Assembly (NCBI RefSeq): GCF_001439845.1 | Contig: NZ_JYLO01000001.1 | Span: 496,001-560,000, forward strand | From: Pseudomonas lactis | GTDB lineage: Bacteria; Pseudomonadota; Gammaproteobacteria; Pseudomonadales; Pseudomonadaceae | Length of the DNA: 64,000 nt | Direction of reading: 5' to 3' | In this document: piece after piece, positions 39,087 to 47,625 of the stretch | Layout: each line of letters begins with the position of its first letter | How positions within the stretch are numbered: position 1 is the stretch's first letter | Notes under the pieces: model-generated | What the model was told of the DNA's origin: nothing | Database searches by the model: none | What the model saw: the letters and a program-made list of their open reading frames with translations, nothing else | Position numbers and translations under genes: made by a program

Positions 39087-39103
39087 AGCAAGGGGCTTGC
39101 CAA
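39087..39103 (-). promoter_or_regulatory. Sigma-54 promoter of ureE-ureF-ureG-hupE
   Basis: On the minus strand TTGGCAAGCCCCTTGCT fits the -24/-12 consensus with one deviation (A for C). Transcription should begin about 26 bases before the ureE ATG. A GGTGC-containing NtrC-like dyad (TGTATCAATTTGGTGCG, 39178-39194) lies about 80 bases further upstream, and a second GGTGCGTGT copy lies at 39172-39180. Nitrogen control of urease by NtrC is known in related bacteria. Confidence 0.7.
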
Positions 39104-39389
39104 TCATGGAATTGAGTAGGAATTCCCTGTAGTCAGGCAGGCATGCTGCTCAATAGGGCGTCGGATAATTCGGTGCGTGTATCAATTTGGTGCGTGTCGA
39201 TGTTTATAGCACCGGCGAAGGGCGTTTTGCGTTGATGGTGGCGCTCAGCTTGATGAAATTTCTTTCATCTTTTTCTCAGTAGGCGGTTTTTAGGATTTGT
39301 CCTACGAATCATGAGGATTTGGAGTTCATGAGATTACTTGAGGGTTCTTTAGGCTATGCGCCCTGTTTAATGCCACCGCGACGTTTATC

Positions 39390-39896
39390 ATGCTTCGATC
39401 AATTTTCTGTATATGCCTGGTCAGCCTTACCTTCTTTATTTCATCGGCATCGGCCAACTTTCAGCCCCGCGCCACCTTCGGTTCGTCGCTGCAAAGCCTC
39501 AAGCCGGCCTCCATCGACGACGTGATCGACCGCGCCCATGAGTTGCTGGGCACGCCCTACAAGTGGGGCGGCACTTCTGCAGAGCAGGGCTTTGATTGCA
39601 GCAGCTTCCTGGTGTACCTGTTCAAGACCCAGGCCAATATCCAGATACCGCGCACCACCACGGCCATGCACCGCTCATCGGCGGCGACCATCAAGCGCAA
39701 TGCGTTGAAGCCTGGGGATGCGGTGTTTTTCAAAGGCAACGGGCGCGGCCAGGTCAGCCATGTCGGCCTTTATATCGGCCAAGGCAAATTCATCCATTCG
39801 CCGCGCACCGGCAAAACCATTCGTATCGATTCATTGAGCAATAGCTACTGGAACAAGCACTACACCACTGCCAAACGATTCCACACGGCGGGTTGA
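39390..39896 (+). CDS. NlpC/P60 family cell-wall hydrolase (C40 peptidase)
   Basis: The 168-residue exported protein has a signal peptide (MLRSIFCICLVSLTFFISSASA). The NlpC/P60 domain has its catalytic Cys in GFDCSSFLVYLF, His in VSHVGLYIGQGKFIHSP and the GTPYKWGGTS entry motif. It probably cleaves gamma-D-Glu-diaminopimelate bonds or related peptidoglycan cross-bridge bonds. The 280-base gap before it holds the urease promoter in the opposite direction and a GATGAAA-TTTC-TTTCATC hairpin at 39252-39269. Confidence 0.92.
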   Translation: MLRSIFCICLVSLTFFISSASANFQPRATFGSSLQSLKPASIDDVIDRAHELLGTPYKWGGTSAEQGFDCSSFLVYLFKTQANIQIPRTTTAMHRSSAATIKRNALKPGDAVFFKGNGRGQVSHVGLYIGQGKFIHSPRTGKTIRIDSLSNSYWNKHYTTAKRFHTAG

Positions 39897-39901
39897 TTGC
39901 T

Positions 39902-40534
39902 TTATTCGGTGCTGCCCAGCCCTTGCCAATGCTTGAGGCCGATAAAGATAAAGCGCAGTTGTTGGGTGATCTTCGCCTGGGGCGTGAGGTGGGCCGGCAA
40001 GGCGTGGGCCGGTGGGTCGATGATATCGGGCAGGGTGGCGAACACGCTCTTGACGATCAGGTCGGCCATCACATGCAAACCTTCCGCATCCAGGTGCTGC
40101 AACTTGGGCATCAACGTCAGGTCGGCGGCCAAATCGCGGGTGATGTCTTCGCGCAGGGCGGCAATGGCTTGGCGCACGGCCAGACAGCCGCCGTACTGTT
40201 CGCGGGCCAGAAACAAAAATTGCGAACGGTTGGCCGAGACCACATCGAGAAAGATGCGCACCGAGGCATCGATGATGCCGCCCATCACGAATTCGTTGTG
40301 GCGCACCAGGCGGATCGTGGCGCGAAAGGTCTGGCCGACCTCGCTGACCAATACCAGCCCAAGTTGGTCCATGTCGGCGAAATGGCGATAGAAACCGGTG
40401 GGTACGATACCCGCGGTCTTGGCCACTTCGCGCAGGCTCAGGCTGCCAAACCCACGGCCACACTCCATCAGATGGCGGGCTGCGTCCATCAGGGCGAGGC
40501 GGGTCTGTTGCTTTTGTTCGGCGCGGGGCAGCAT
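39902..40534 (-). CDS. TetR-family regulator, DesT/FabR type
   Basis: The 210-residue regulator has an N-terminal helix-turn-helix (GSLSLREVAKTAGIVPTGFYRHFADMDQLG) and a ligand-binding domain with the FLFLAREQYGG segment seen in the fatty-acid regulators FabR and DesT. From memory, P. aeruginosa desT (PA4890) lies next to ureE, as here, so this is probably the DesT orthologue. However, the desaturase gene pair normally beside it is not found in this window. The start at 40534 (MLPRAEQKQQTR) was chosen over upstream codons. The convergent NlpC/P60 gene ends five bases away. Confidence 0.75.
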   Translation of the reverse strand: MLPRAEQKQQTRLALMDAARHLMECGRGFGSLSLREVAKTAGIVPTGFYRHFADMDQLGLVLVSEVGQTFRATIRLVRHNEFVMGGIIDASVRIFLDVVSANRSQFLFLAREQYGGCLAVRQAIAALREDITRDLAADLTLMPKLQHLDAEGLHVMADLIVKSVFATLPDIIDPPAHALPAHLTPQAKITQQLRFIFIGLKHWQGLGSTE

Positions 40535-40640
40535 GAGCGGATGAGCTTTGTCGGCAAGTACAGCGACGCACTCTAGCAAAAGCGCTTTGCCGGCGTCGAA
40601 CTTGGCAGGGGCGGGGCGTGACGCGGTCTATATAAAAGCA

Positions 40641-40669
40641 AAAGCCCGATCGGCAGATCGGGCTTTTTT
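40641..40669. terminator. Bidirectional Rho-independent terminator
   Basis: AAAGCCCGATC pairs with GATCGGGCTTT around a GGCA loop and has a T6 run on the plus strand and a TTTTGCTTTT-type end on the minus strand. It terminates the small exported gene downstream on the minus strand. Confidence 0.85.
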
Positions 40670-40685
40670 CTGGGCCACCACAGGC

Positions 40686-41006
40686 TTAGCTCTGTGCTTG
40701 ATGCAGTTCTTGCAGACGGTCGGCACCGCCTTCAGCAACGCCTTCGGTGTAGGCGCGTTTGTTGGCTTGTTCGGCACCGCCTTCGACCAAACCTTTCTCT
40801 TGCAGACGGTTGTAGCCATTTTCAGCTACGGCGCCTTTGGCGTAGTCACGGTTTTCGTCTTCTTGCGAACCGCTGCGAGCCACGGTTTGGCTGGTTTGCA
40901 CGGCTTGAGCTTTGTTCTGTGGGGTGGCCTGTTCGGCGGCTGGCAGGGCAAAAGCGCTGGAAGCCAGGACAGATAACAGAACGGTAGCGAGTAATTGGCG
41001 TTTCAT
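40686..41006 (-). CDS. Small exported protein with repeated polar motifs
   Basis: The 106-residue protein has a signal peptide (MKRQLLATVLLSVLASSAFA). It has a mature part rich in Gln, Glu and Gly with a loose internal repeat (YNRLQEKGLVEGGAEQANKR / YTEGVAEGGADRLQEL). Families like this occur in pseudomonads and are of unknown function. The start at 41006 has AGGAGC upstream; the longer open frame to 41240 is not supported. It is probably secreted to the periplasm. The 357-base gap on its upstream side holds only a GAGGCTC-TAGATC-GAGCCTC hairpin (41126-41145) and the AsmA leader. Confidence 0.78.
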   Translation of the reverse strand: MKRQLLATVLLSVLASSAFALPAAEQATPQNKAQAVQTSQTVARSGSQEDENRDYAKGAVAENGYNRLQEKGLVEGGAEQANKRAYTEGVAEGGADRLQELHQAQS

Positions 41007-41363
41007 GATGGTTGCTCCTAGGGAGGGCGATAAAGTGGGTACAGGGCTAATGTTACCCTTGATAAGTCGATATAAAAGTTCATAAACACAATGGTAATAA
41101 TCAACAGAATTGATTGTTCTCGCCGGAGGCTCTAGATCGAGCCTCTCAAGCCCGCGGGTTTGCACCGATGTGGGTATTTTCGACACGAACCTGGGTAACA
41201 ATGGTGCGTCGCCGATGGGGAAAATGGTCTGGTTGATCAAGAAAATCGCTTTTTTCGGCTAAATCCGCCGTTGCGTTAAACCCCCCGGCACTTTGCCAGT
41301 CGTAGTCCTATAAGCTGTTTAAAAGGCTGTTGCCCAGCCAGTCGTATTCAGGAGTCCTGTGCA

Positions 41364-43430
41364 ATGACGCGCACTCGTAAAATCGTCGCTTGGAGCTGCG
41401 CCAGCTTCGTTCTGTTAATGGCCATCGTGGTACTGGTGTTGGTGTTCTTCGACTGGAACCGCATCAAGCCGCCCCTCAACGCCAAGGTTTCCGAAGAACT
41501 GCATCGTCCGTTCGCCATTAACGGCAACCTCGCGGTGGTGTGGCAGCGTGAGCCCGATGAAGGTGGCTGGCGCGCCTGGGTGCCGTGGCCCCATGTGATT
41601 GCCGAAGACCTGACCCTGGGTAACCCTGATTGGTCGAAACAACCGCAGATGGTCACGCTCAAGAAGGTTGAGCTGCGCATTTCGCCCCTGGCCTTGCTGG
41701 TGCAGCGTGTGGTGATCCCGCGCATCGACCTCACCGAACCGAGTGCCCAGTTGCAGCGCCTGGCGGATGGCCGCGCTAACTGGACCTTCAAGTTCGACCC
41801 CAAGGACCCCGACGCCGAACCGTCCAACTGGGTGGTGGACATTGGCGCCATCGGCTTCGACAAAGGCCATGTGACCCTCGACGATCAAAGCCTCAAGACC
41901 CAGCTGGATGTGATCATCGACCCCCTGGGCAAGCCGATCCCCTTTGGCGAAATCGTCGGCGACGCCGATGCCAAGAAGGCCCTGGAAAAAGGCTCGGCGC
42001 CTCAGGACTATGCGTTCGGCCTCAAGGTCAAAGGCCAGTACCACGGGCAGAAGCTGGCGGGTACAGGCAAGATCGGTGGCTTGCTGGCCTTGCAGGACGC
42101 GGCCAAGCCGTTCCCGCTGCAAGCCCAGGTCAAGATCGCGGACACCAGCATCGCTCTGGCCGGCACCCTGACCGACCCGCTGAACCTCGGCGCCCTGGAC
42201 CTGCGTCTGAAACTGTCGGGCAGCAGCCTGGGTAACCTGTACCCGCTGACCGGCGTGACCCTGCCGGACTCGCCGGCCTATTCCACCGACGGCCATCTGA
42301 TCGCCAAACTGCATGAAGCCAGCGGCGCCTCCTTCCGCTACGAGAACTTCAACGGCAAGATCGGCAACAGCGACATCCACGGCGACCTGGCCTATGTCGC
42401 CAGCCAGCCACGGCCCAAGCTCAGCGGCGCGCTGGTGTCCAACCAGTTGCTGATGGATGACTTGGCGCCTTTGATCGGCGCGGACTCCAACGCCAAGCAA
42501 AAAGCCCGTGGCGGTGAAAGCAAACAGCCGGCGACCAAAGTGCTGCCGGTTGAAGAGTTCCGCACCGAGCGTTGGCGCGATATGGATGCCGACGTCGAGT
42601 TCACCGGCAAACGCATCGTCCACAGTGCCGACTTGCCTTTCACCGACCTCTACACGCACTTGGTGCTCAACGACGGCCAACTGAGCCTCGAACCCCTGCG
42701 TTTCGGCGTGGCCGGTGGCAAGCTCGATGCGCAGATTCGCTTGAACGGCCGCACCACCCCGATGGAAGGCCGCGCCAAACTCACGGCGCGTAACTTCAAG
42801 CTCAAGCAGTTGTTCCCCACCTTCGAGCCGATGAAAACCAGCTTTGGTGAACTCAACGGCGATGCCGATATTGCCGGGCGCGGTAACTCGGTGGCGGCAC
42901 TGTTGGGCACGTCCAACGGTGACCTGAAGATGCTCATCAACGATGGCGCGATCAGCCGAAGTCTGATGGAAATCGCCGGGCTCAACGTGGGCAACTACGT
43001 GGTGGGCCGTCTGTTCGGCGACGAGGAAGTGAAGATCAACTGCGCGGCGGCGGACTTCGGCATCAAGACGGGCCTGGCGACCACACGGTTGTTTGTGTTC
43101 GATACCGAGAACGCGATCATCTACATCGACGGCACCGCGAATATGGCCACCGAGCAACTGGACCTGACCATCACGCCGGAATCCAAGGGTTTTCGCCTGT
43201 TCTCCCTGCGTTCACCGCTTTACGTCAATGGACCTTTCATCAAGCCCAATGCTGGCGTGAAAGCCATTCCGTTGGCGCTACGTGGTGCAGGCATGGTCGC
43301 CCTGGGCGTGATCGCCGGGCCGGCCGCCGGCTTGCTCGCCTTGGTGGCCCCAAGCGGTGGCGAGCCCAATGAGTGCGCACCGTTGCTGCAACAGATGAAG
43401 GAAGGCAAGGCGCCCAAGACCGTGAAGTAA
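41364..43430 (+). CDS. AsmA-family protein
   Basis: The 688-residue inner-membrane-anchored protein has one N-terminal transmembrane segment (IVAWSCASFVLLMAIVVLVLVFFDW), then a long periplasmic AsmA-like beta-rich region (FGEIVGDADAKKALEKGS, LTDPLNLGALDLRLKLSGSS). Such proteins help lipid transport to, or assembly of, the outer membrane. The C-terminal segment ends in a Gly/Ala-rich hydrophobic stretch. AGGAGTC lies before the start. A REP doublet follows. Confidence 0.88.
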   Translation: MTRTRKIVAWSCASFVLLMAIVVLVLVFFDWNRIKPPLNAKVSEELHRPFAINGNLAVVWQREPDEGGWRAWVPWPHVIAEDLTLGNPDWSKQPQMVTLKKVELRISPLALLVQRVVIPRIDLTEPSAQLQRLADGRANWTFKFDPKDPDAEPSNWVVDIGAIGFDKGHVTLDDQSLKTQLDVIIDPLGKPIPFGEIVGDADAKKALEKGSAPQDYAFGLKVKGQYHGQKLAGTGKIGGLLALQDAAKPFPLQAQVKIADTSIALAGTLTDPLNLGALDLRLKLSGSSLGNLYPLTGVTLPDSPAYSTDGHLIAKLHEASGASFRYENFNGKIGNSDIHGDLAYVASQPRPKLSGALVSNQLLMDDLAPLIGADSNAKQKARGGESKQPATKVLPVEEFRTERWRDMDADVEFTGKRIVHSADLPFTDLYTHLVLNDGQLSLEPLRFGVAGGKLDAQIRLNGRTTPMEGRAKLTARNFKLKQLFPTFEPMKTSFGELNGDADIAGRGNSVAALLGTSNGDLKMLINDGAISRSLMEIAGLNVGNYVVGRLFGDEEVKINCAAADFGIKTGLATTRLFVFDTENAIIYIDGTANMATEQLDLTITPESKGFRLFSLRSPLYVNGPFIKPNAGVKAIPLALRGAGMVALGVIAGPAAGLLALVAPSGGEPNECAPLLQQMKEGKAPKTVK

Positions 43431-43432
43431 TT

Positions 43433-43519
43433 GTGGGAGCGGGCTTGCCCGCGATAGCGGGGTATCAGTCAATGATTTATCAACTGATCCAACGCTATCG
43501 CGAGCAAGCCCGCTCCCAC
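43433..43519. repeat. REP doublet 11
   Basis: Two GTGGGAGCGGGCTTG-type units in inverted orientation (right arm CAAGCCCGCTCCCAC), from the GGGC sub-type. It lies between the AsmA gene and the convergent bacterioferritin gene. Confidence 0.88.
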
Positions 43520-43543
43520 AGGGGGATGTTGCGGTGTTAGTTA

Positions 43544-44074
43544 TTACAGATCCTGCAGAATATCCGCCATATCGTCCGCGTGTTCTTCTTCCTGAGCCAG
43601 GATGTCTTCGAAGATGCGACGGGTAGTCGGGTCTTTGTCACCGATGTACTGGATGATCTCGCGGTAGCTGTCTACCGCGATCCGCTCGGCCACCAGGTCT
43701 TCGTAGACCATTTCCTTCAAGGTGTTGCCCGCCACGTATTGCGCATGGGAGTTCTTCGACAGCAGGTCGGGGTTGAATTCCGGCTCGCCGCCCAGCTGCA
43801 CGATGCGCTCGGCCAGTTTGTCGGCGTGCTCGGCTTCCTGGGTCGCATGTTCCAGGAACTCATCGGCAGCCACGCTGGCCTTGAGGCCGTTGGCCATGAA
43901 GTAGTGACGCTTGTAGCGCAGCACGCAGACCAGTTCGGTGGCCAGCGACTCGTTGAGCAGGCGGATGATTTCTTCGCGGTCGGCGTCGTAGCCTTCGGTC
44001 ACGGCGCCGTTTTCGACGTTCTGGCGGGCGCGGCTGCGCAGGGTCGCAACGTCAGTCAGTTGTGCTTGAGTCAT
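43544..44074 (-). CDS. Bacterioferritin-like ferritin family protein
   Basis: The 176-residue four-helix protein resembles bacterioferritins, with iron-site residues in ESLATELVCVLRYKRHYFM, DEFLEHATQEAEHADKLAERI and ILAQEEEHADDMADIL. It matches the position of a bacterioferritin-like gene (PA4880) in the P. aeruginosa map, as I recall. It may store iron or protect against peroxide. CAGGAGAT lies before the start. Confidence 0.9.
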   Translation of the reverse strand: MTQAQLTDVATLRSRARQNVENGAVTEGYDADREEIIRLLNESLATELVCVLRYKRHYFMANGLKASVAADEFLEHATQEAEHADKLAERIVQLGGEPEFNPDLLSKNSHAQYVAGNTLKEMVYEDLVAERIAVDSYREIIQYIGDKDPTTRRIFEDILAQEEEHADDMADILQDL

Positions 44075-44171
44075 TTCAATCTCCTGGGGCTAATCCGGTT
44101 GTACGCCACGCTCTGCCGGCGTGATCGCTATTGGTTGTGAGTCCCGGGCCAGGCGAAAAGTTTTATCGGAT

Positions 44172-45062
44172 TTAACAGGATGTGTCCTGAGGGCGTCTGA
44201 CCGGTGTGGTCCAGCGCTCCGACAGAATTACGCCACCCAGGGTCAGCAAGCCACCCACCAGGTGATACAGCGCCAGCTCTTCCTTGAGCACCAGCGCGGC
44301 AATCAGCGCGGTAATCAAGGGCAGCAGGTTGAAAAACAGCGTGGTACGGCTTGGCCCCAGGGTCTTGACCGAGTGCATCCACGCCAACGGCGCCAACATC
44401 GACGCCAGCAGGCAGGCGTACAGCACCAGCGGAATATTCGCCCAGCCCAAACCGGCCTTGGCCGAGAACAGATACAGCGGCAGCAGCACCACCACCGCGA
44501 CCAGCACCTGCAAATACAGCAGCACCAACGGCGGCAGGCGCAGTTGCCATTTTTTCAGCAGGGTGCTGTAGACCGCATAAGCCAACGTTGCCACCAGCAT
44601 CATGCCGTCGCCCAGGTTGACCCCATGTTGCAGCAACGCGCCCAAGCTGCCGGCCGACACCACCACTACCACGCCTGCGAACGACAACATCGCGCCGGTC
44701 AACGCACCGAAGGTCAGGCGTTGGCCAAGGCTGATGATCGCAGCGGTCAGCGCCATCAACGGCATCAGCGACAGGATGATGCCCATATTGGTGGCGCTGG
44801 TCAGCGTCGCGGCGTAATAGGCCAGGCTTTGATACACCGCCATGCCCAGCACGCCGAGGATAAAGATCTTGCCCAGGTTGGGACGGATCTGCGGCCAGTG
44901 GGCGACCACCGGTTTGAGCATGAACGGCGTGAACAGCAACGCAGCGAACAACCAGCGGTAAAAGCCGATTTCAGCCGGGAAGATCGAGCCCACGGCCAAT
45001 TTGTTGACCACGGTGTTGCCGGCCCAGATAAAGATAGCCAGCAGCGGATAAGCGTATTGCAT
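44172..45062 (-). CDS. EamA/DMT family transporter
   Basis: The 296-residue protein has ten hydrophobic segments in two EamA repeats (first PLLAIFIWAGNTVVNKLAVG; second GDGMMLVATLAYAVYSTLLKKW) and ends with a basic cytoplasmic tail. Such proteins export metabolites or amino acids; the substrate is not evident. It is divergent from the AraC regulator at 45161, with a dyad in the shared gap that could be the regulator's target. Confidence 0.9.
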   Translation of the reverse strand: MQYAYPLLAIFIWAGNTVVNKLAVGSIFPAEIGFYRWLFAALLFTPFMLKPVVAHWPQIRPNLGKIFILGVLGMAVYQSLAYYAATLTSATNMGIILSLMPLMALTAAIISLGQRLTFGALTGAMLSFAGVVVVVSAGSLGALLQHGVNLGDGMMLVATLAYAVYSTLLKKWQLRLPPLVLLYLQVLVAVVVLLPLYLFSAKAGLGWANIPLVLYACLLASMLAPLAWMHSVKTLGPSRTTLFFNLLPLITALIAALVLKEELALYHLVGGLLTLGGVILSERWTTPVRRPQDTSC

Positions 45063-45103
45063 TGAAAAGAAACCCAGTGTGTTGACGAGGCAGGATTATC
45101 CTC

Positions 45104-45158
45104 TGTCTGGATCGAAGCCTATACTGCGATCCAGACAACTGAGCGTTGAATCCAGACA
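45104..45158. promoter_or_regulatory. Operator-like repeats between EamA and AraC genes
   Basis: TGTCTGGATCG (45104-45114) and CGATCCAGACA (45127-45137) form a perfect 11-bp inverted repeat with a 12-base spacer. A third half-site TCCAGACA (45151-45158) is in direct orientation with the second, about 21 bases apart. It is a likely binding region for the adjacent AraC-type regulator, with the third site overlapping the translation start region. Confidence 0.6.
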
Positions 45159-45160
45159 AC

Positions 45161-45949
45161 ATGTCCCGACACACCGTACGCCTGCCCGATTTCGCCCGCC
45201 TGCCAAGCCCTGTGTACTTTCGGTATTCCGATTTTGCCCCGGACACCGAATGCACCCCGCACCAGCACACCTGGGGCTCGCTGGATTACTCGGCCAGCGG
45301 TGTGATGCGCATGGAAGTGGCGGGCAATCGCTTCATGTCGCCACCGCAATACGCCGTGTGGGTGCCGCCGCTTACCGAGCACAGCTCCTACAATGCCGAG
45401 GCGATTGTCTACCACTCTGTGGGCCTGGCGCCGCAGCTGTGCGAGCAGTTGCCGCAGCAGCCTTGCACGTTGGCGATCAGCGATATTCTCAAGGCCATCC
45501 TCAAGGATTTCGCCCTGCGCGATGTCAATGCACCGCGCACCGATGTTGACATCCGCCTGGCCCAAGTGCTGGTGGACCAGCTCCGGCAGGCGCCGGTCCA
45601 CGACTGCTTCCTGCCCTACGCCCGCCACCCTGGGTTGCTTGGGGTCTTGGAGGGCATGCAGGCCGAGCCGGGAGACAACCGCCCGCTGGCGCAATGGGCC
45701 GAGCAGGTGCATGTGAGCGAGCGCACCCTGGCGCGCCAGTTTGTGCGCGAGCTGGGCATGAGCTTCGGCGAATGGCGCCAGCGCTTGCGCTACCTGGCGG
45801 CCATCGAAGCGCTGGACAGCGACCGCAGCGTGCAACACGTGGCGTTTGATCTGGGCTACAGCACCGCCTCAGCGTTTATCGCCATGTTCCAACGCCACGC
45901 CGGCTGCACGCCGGAGCAATACCGGCGGGCGAATATTCGTGGCCGGTGA
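45161..45949 (+). CDS. AraC-family transcriptional regulator
   Basis: The 262-residue regulator has an N-terminal cupin-like sensing domain (TPHQHTWGSLDYSASGVMRM) and two C-terminal helix-turn-helix motifs (LAQWAEQVHVSERTLARQFVRELGMSFGEWRQRLRY and VAFDLGYSTASAFIAMFQRHAGCTPEQYRR). It is divergent from the EamA exporter and probably controls it. The ATG at 45161 is the start of choice; the longer TTG-like start has no supporting site. Confidence 0.9.
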   Translation: MSRHTVRLPDFARLPSPVYFRYSDFAPDTECTPHQHTWGSLDYSASGVMRMEVAGNRFMSPPQYAVWVPPLTEHSSYNAEAIVYHSVGLAPQLCEQLPQQPCTLAISDILKAILKDFALRDVNAPRTDVDIRLAQVLVDQLRQAPVHDCFLPYARHPGLLGVLEGMQAEPGDNRPLAQWAEQVHVSERTLARQFVRELGMSFGEWRQRLRYLAAIEALDSDRSVQHVAFDLGYSTASAFIAMFQRHAGCTPEQYRRANIRGR

Positions 45950-46020
45950 AGTTGTAACAGGTTTTGACTACACTGCGCTGTAGGCCGTGCCCGTCGGCAC
46001 GGTAACAGGGAGAAAACTCC

Positions 46021-46320
46021 ATGAAGATGCTGCGTATTCCGTTGTTGATGATGGGCCTGCTGATGTGTGCCCAGGGTTTTGCCGCCACTGCCCAGCAAAA
46101 CAAAATGACCACCTGCAATGCCGAGGCCACCACCAAGACGCTCAAGGGCGATGACCGTAAGGCCTTCATGAAGACCTGCCTGTCGGCACCTGCCGCCAAC
46201 GACGCCAAGACCCTGACCCCGCAGCAGCAGAAGATGAAAGACTGCAATGCGTCGGCGAAAACCCAAGCCTTGGCCGGTGATGCGCGCAAAACCTTCATGA
46301 GCACTTGCCTGAAGAAATAA
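46021..46320 (+). CDS. psiF: PsiF family protein
   Basis: The 99-residue exported protein has a signal peptide (MLRIPLLMMGLLMCAQGFAA) and two copies of the PsiF repeat with its conserved cysteines (MTTCNAEATTKTLKGDDRKAFMKTCL and MKDCNASAKTQALAGDARKTFMSTCL). PsiF is a phosphate-starvation-inducible protein in E. coli; function unknown. No clear Pho box was identified. A hairpin CCGTGCC-CGTC-GGCACGG (45985-46002) lies in its leader. GGGAG lies before the ATG. Confidence 0.88.
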   Translation: MKMLRIPLLMMGLLMCAQGFAATAQQNKMTTCNAEATTKTLKGDDRKAFMKTCLSAPAANDAKTLTPQQQKMKDCNASAKTQALAGDARKTFMSTCLKK

Positions 46321-46364
46321 TAGCCCCGGGCCATAGAAGGCTGCGACACTCGCACACAGCCCCT

Positions 46365-46394
46365 TTGTAGGAGCGAGCAAGCTCGCTCCTACAA
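46365..46394. repeat. Palindromic REP-like hairpin
   Basis: TTGTAGGAGCGAGC and GCTCGCTCCTACAA form a perfect palindrome separated by AA. It is a distinct REP sub-type (TAGGAGCGAGC) after psiF, and it may act as an mRNA-end structure. Confidence 0.8.
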
Positions 46395-46425
46395 CATCCT
46401 TCAACGCCGTTTGTTTTGAGGCTGT

Positions 46426-47439
46426 ATGCCAACGTTTTCTCAGCGTCATGTGTTGTTGCTGTCCAGCTACATCATCATTTTCGGCGGGTTGCTGCTGGTA
46501 CTGCCGCTGAAATTGCTGCCCAGCCTGCTGGCCGGCCTGTTGGTCTATGAGCTGGTCAACATGCTCACCCCTCAACTGCAACGCCTGATCGAAGGCCGGC
46601 GCGCGCGCTGGCTGGCGGTGGCCTTGCTGGGCACCCTGATCGTCAGCGTGCTGGCCTTGATTTTCGCCGGCGCCATCAGCTTCCTGCTCCACGAAGCGGA
46701 AAACCCCGGGGCGTCCCTGGATAAATTCATGGGGGTGGTCGACCGCGCGCGCGGGCAATTGCCGCCGTCCATCGACGCTTACCTGCCCGCCAGCGCCGCG
46801 GAGTTTCGCGTGGCTATTGGCGATTGGCTAAGCAAACACCTGAGCGAGCTGCAACTGGTCGGCAAAGACGCCGCCCACATGTTCGTCACCTTGCTGATCG
46901 GCATGGTGCTCGGTGCGATCATCGCCTTGCAGCGTGTGCCCGACTTGACTAAGCGCAAGCCCTTGGCCGCCGCGCTGTTCGACCGCCTGCACCTGCTGGT
47001 CCAGGCGTTTCGCAATATCGTCTTTGCCCAGATCAAGATCGCCGCGCTGAACACGGCCTTCACCGCGGTGTTCCTGGCGGTGGTGCTTCCGCTGTGTGGC
47101 ATCCACCTGCCGTTGACCAAGACTCTGATCGTGCTGACCTTCCTGCTTGGCCTGCTGCCGGTGATCGGCAACCTGATCTCCAACACGTTGATCACCATCG
47201 TGGCGCTGTCACTGTCGATCTGGGTGGCGGTGGCGGCGCTGGGGTATTTGATCGTGATCCACAAGGTCGAGTACTTCCTCAACGCGCGTATCGTTGGCGG
47301 GCAGATCAGTGCCAAGTCGTGGGAGTTGCTGTTGGCGATGCTGGTGTTTGAGGCGGCGTTCGGCTTGCCGGGGGTGGTGGCGGGGCCGATTTACTATGCT
47401 TATCTGAAGAGCGAGCTGAAGCTCGGGGGGATGGTTTAG
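46426..47439 (+). CDS. AI-2E family transporter (PerM/YdiK type)
   Basis: The 337-residue protein has the family topology, with hydrophobic pairs at both ends and a central polar region (ALIFAGAISFLLHEAE, MVLGAIIALQRVPDLTKRKPLA, then FLAVVLPLCGIHLPLTKTLIVLTFLLGLLPVIGNLIS). The conserved LPVIGNLISN motif is present near residue 245. The family name is historical, and the substrate here is unknown. It is the last gene before a long repeat-filled gap. Confidence 0.9.
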   Translation: MPTFSQRHVLLLSSYIIIFGGLLLVLPLKLLPSLLAGLLVYELVNMLTPQLQRLIEGRRARWLAVALLGTLIVSVLALIFAGAISFLLHEAENPGASLDKFMGVVDRARGQLPPSIDAYLPASAAEFRVAIGDWLSKHLSELQLVGKDAAHMFVTLLIGMVLGAIIALQRVPDLTKRKPLAAALFDRLHLLVQAFRNIVFAQIKIAALNTAFTAVFLAVVLPLCGIHLPLTKTLIVLTFLLGLLPVIGNLISNTLITIVALSLSIWVAVAALGYLIVIHKVEYFLNARIVGGQISAKSWELLLAMLVFEAAFGLPGVVAGPIYYAYLKSELKLGGMV

Positions 47440-47464
47440 GCCTTGTGTCGCCTGGGCTGACGCC

Positions 47465-47528
47465 ATCGCGGGCAAGCCCGCTCCCACATTGAAATGCGAT
47501 CACCTGTGGGAGCTGGCTTGCCTGCGAT
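47465..47528. repeat. REP doublet 12
   Basis: A mixed doublet: left arm GGGCAAGCCCGCTCCCAC, right arm GTGGGAGCTGGCTTGCC, with a short loop. It follows the AI-2E family gene. Confidence 0.88.
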
Positions 47529-47578
47529 GACGGCCTCACAGCCGGCCCCTATCTATCTGACGCCCCGCGATCAAAACT

Positions 47579-47600
47579 GTGGGAGCGGGCTTGCTCGCGA
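47579..47600 (+). repeat. Single REP unit
   Basis: GTGGGAGCGGGCTTGCTCGC with no inverted partner within 100 bases. It is followed by the structured element described next. Confidence 0.75.
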
Positions 47601-47625
47601 AGGCGGCCTGACAGTCGACACAGTT

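Noticed and set aside
39051..39107. Longer UreE start at 39107
   Set aside because: It would begin upstream of the sigma-54 promoter (39087-39103); the family start MLVIHRRI is at 39050.
41415..43157. Minus-strand open frame of 580 codons opposite the AsmA-family gene
   Set aside because: The plus strand has a good start, a ribosome-binding site and a family match; the minus frame looks like a codon-position artefact.
45960..46020. Pho box upstream of psiF
   Set aside because: TTGTAAC-N4-TTTGACT matches the CTGTCAT direct repeats too poorly to support it.
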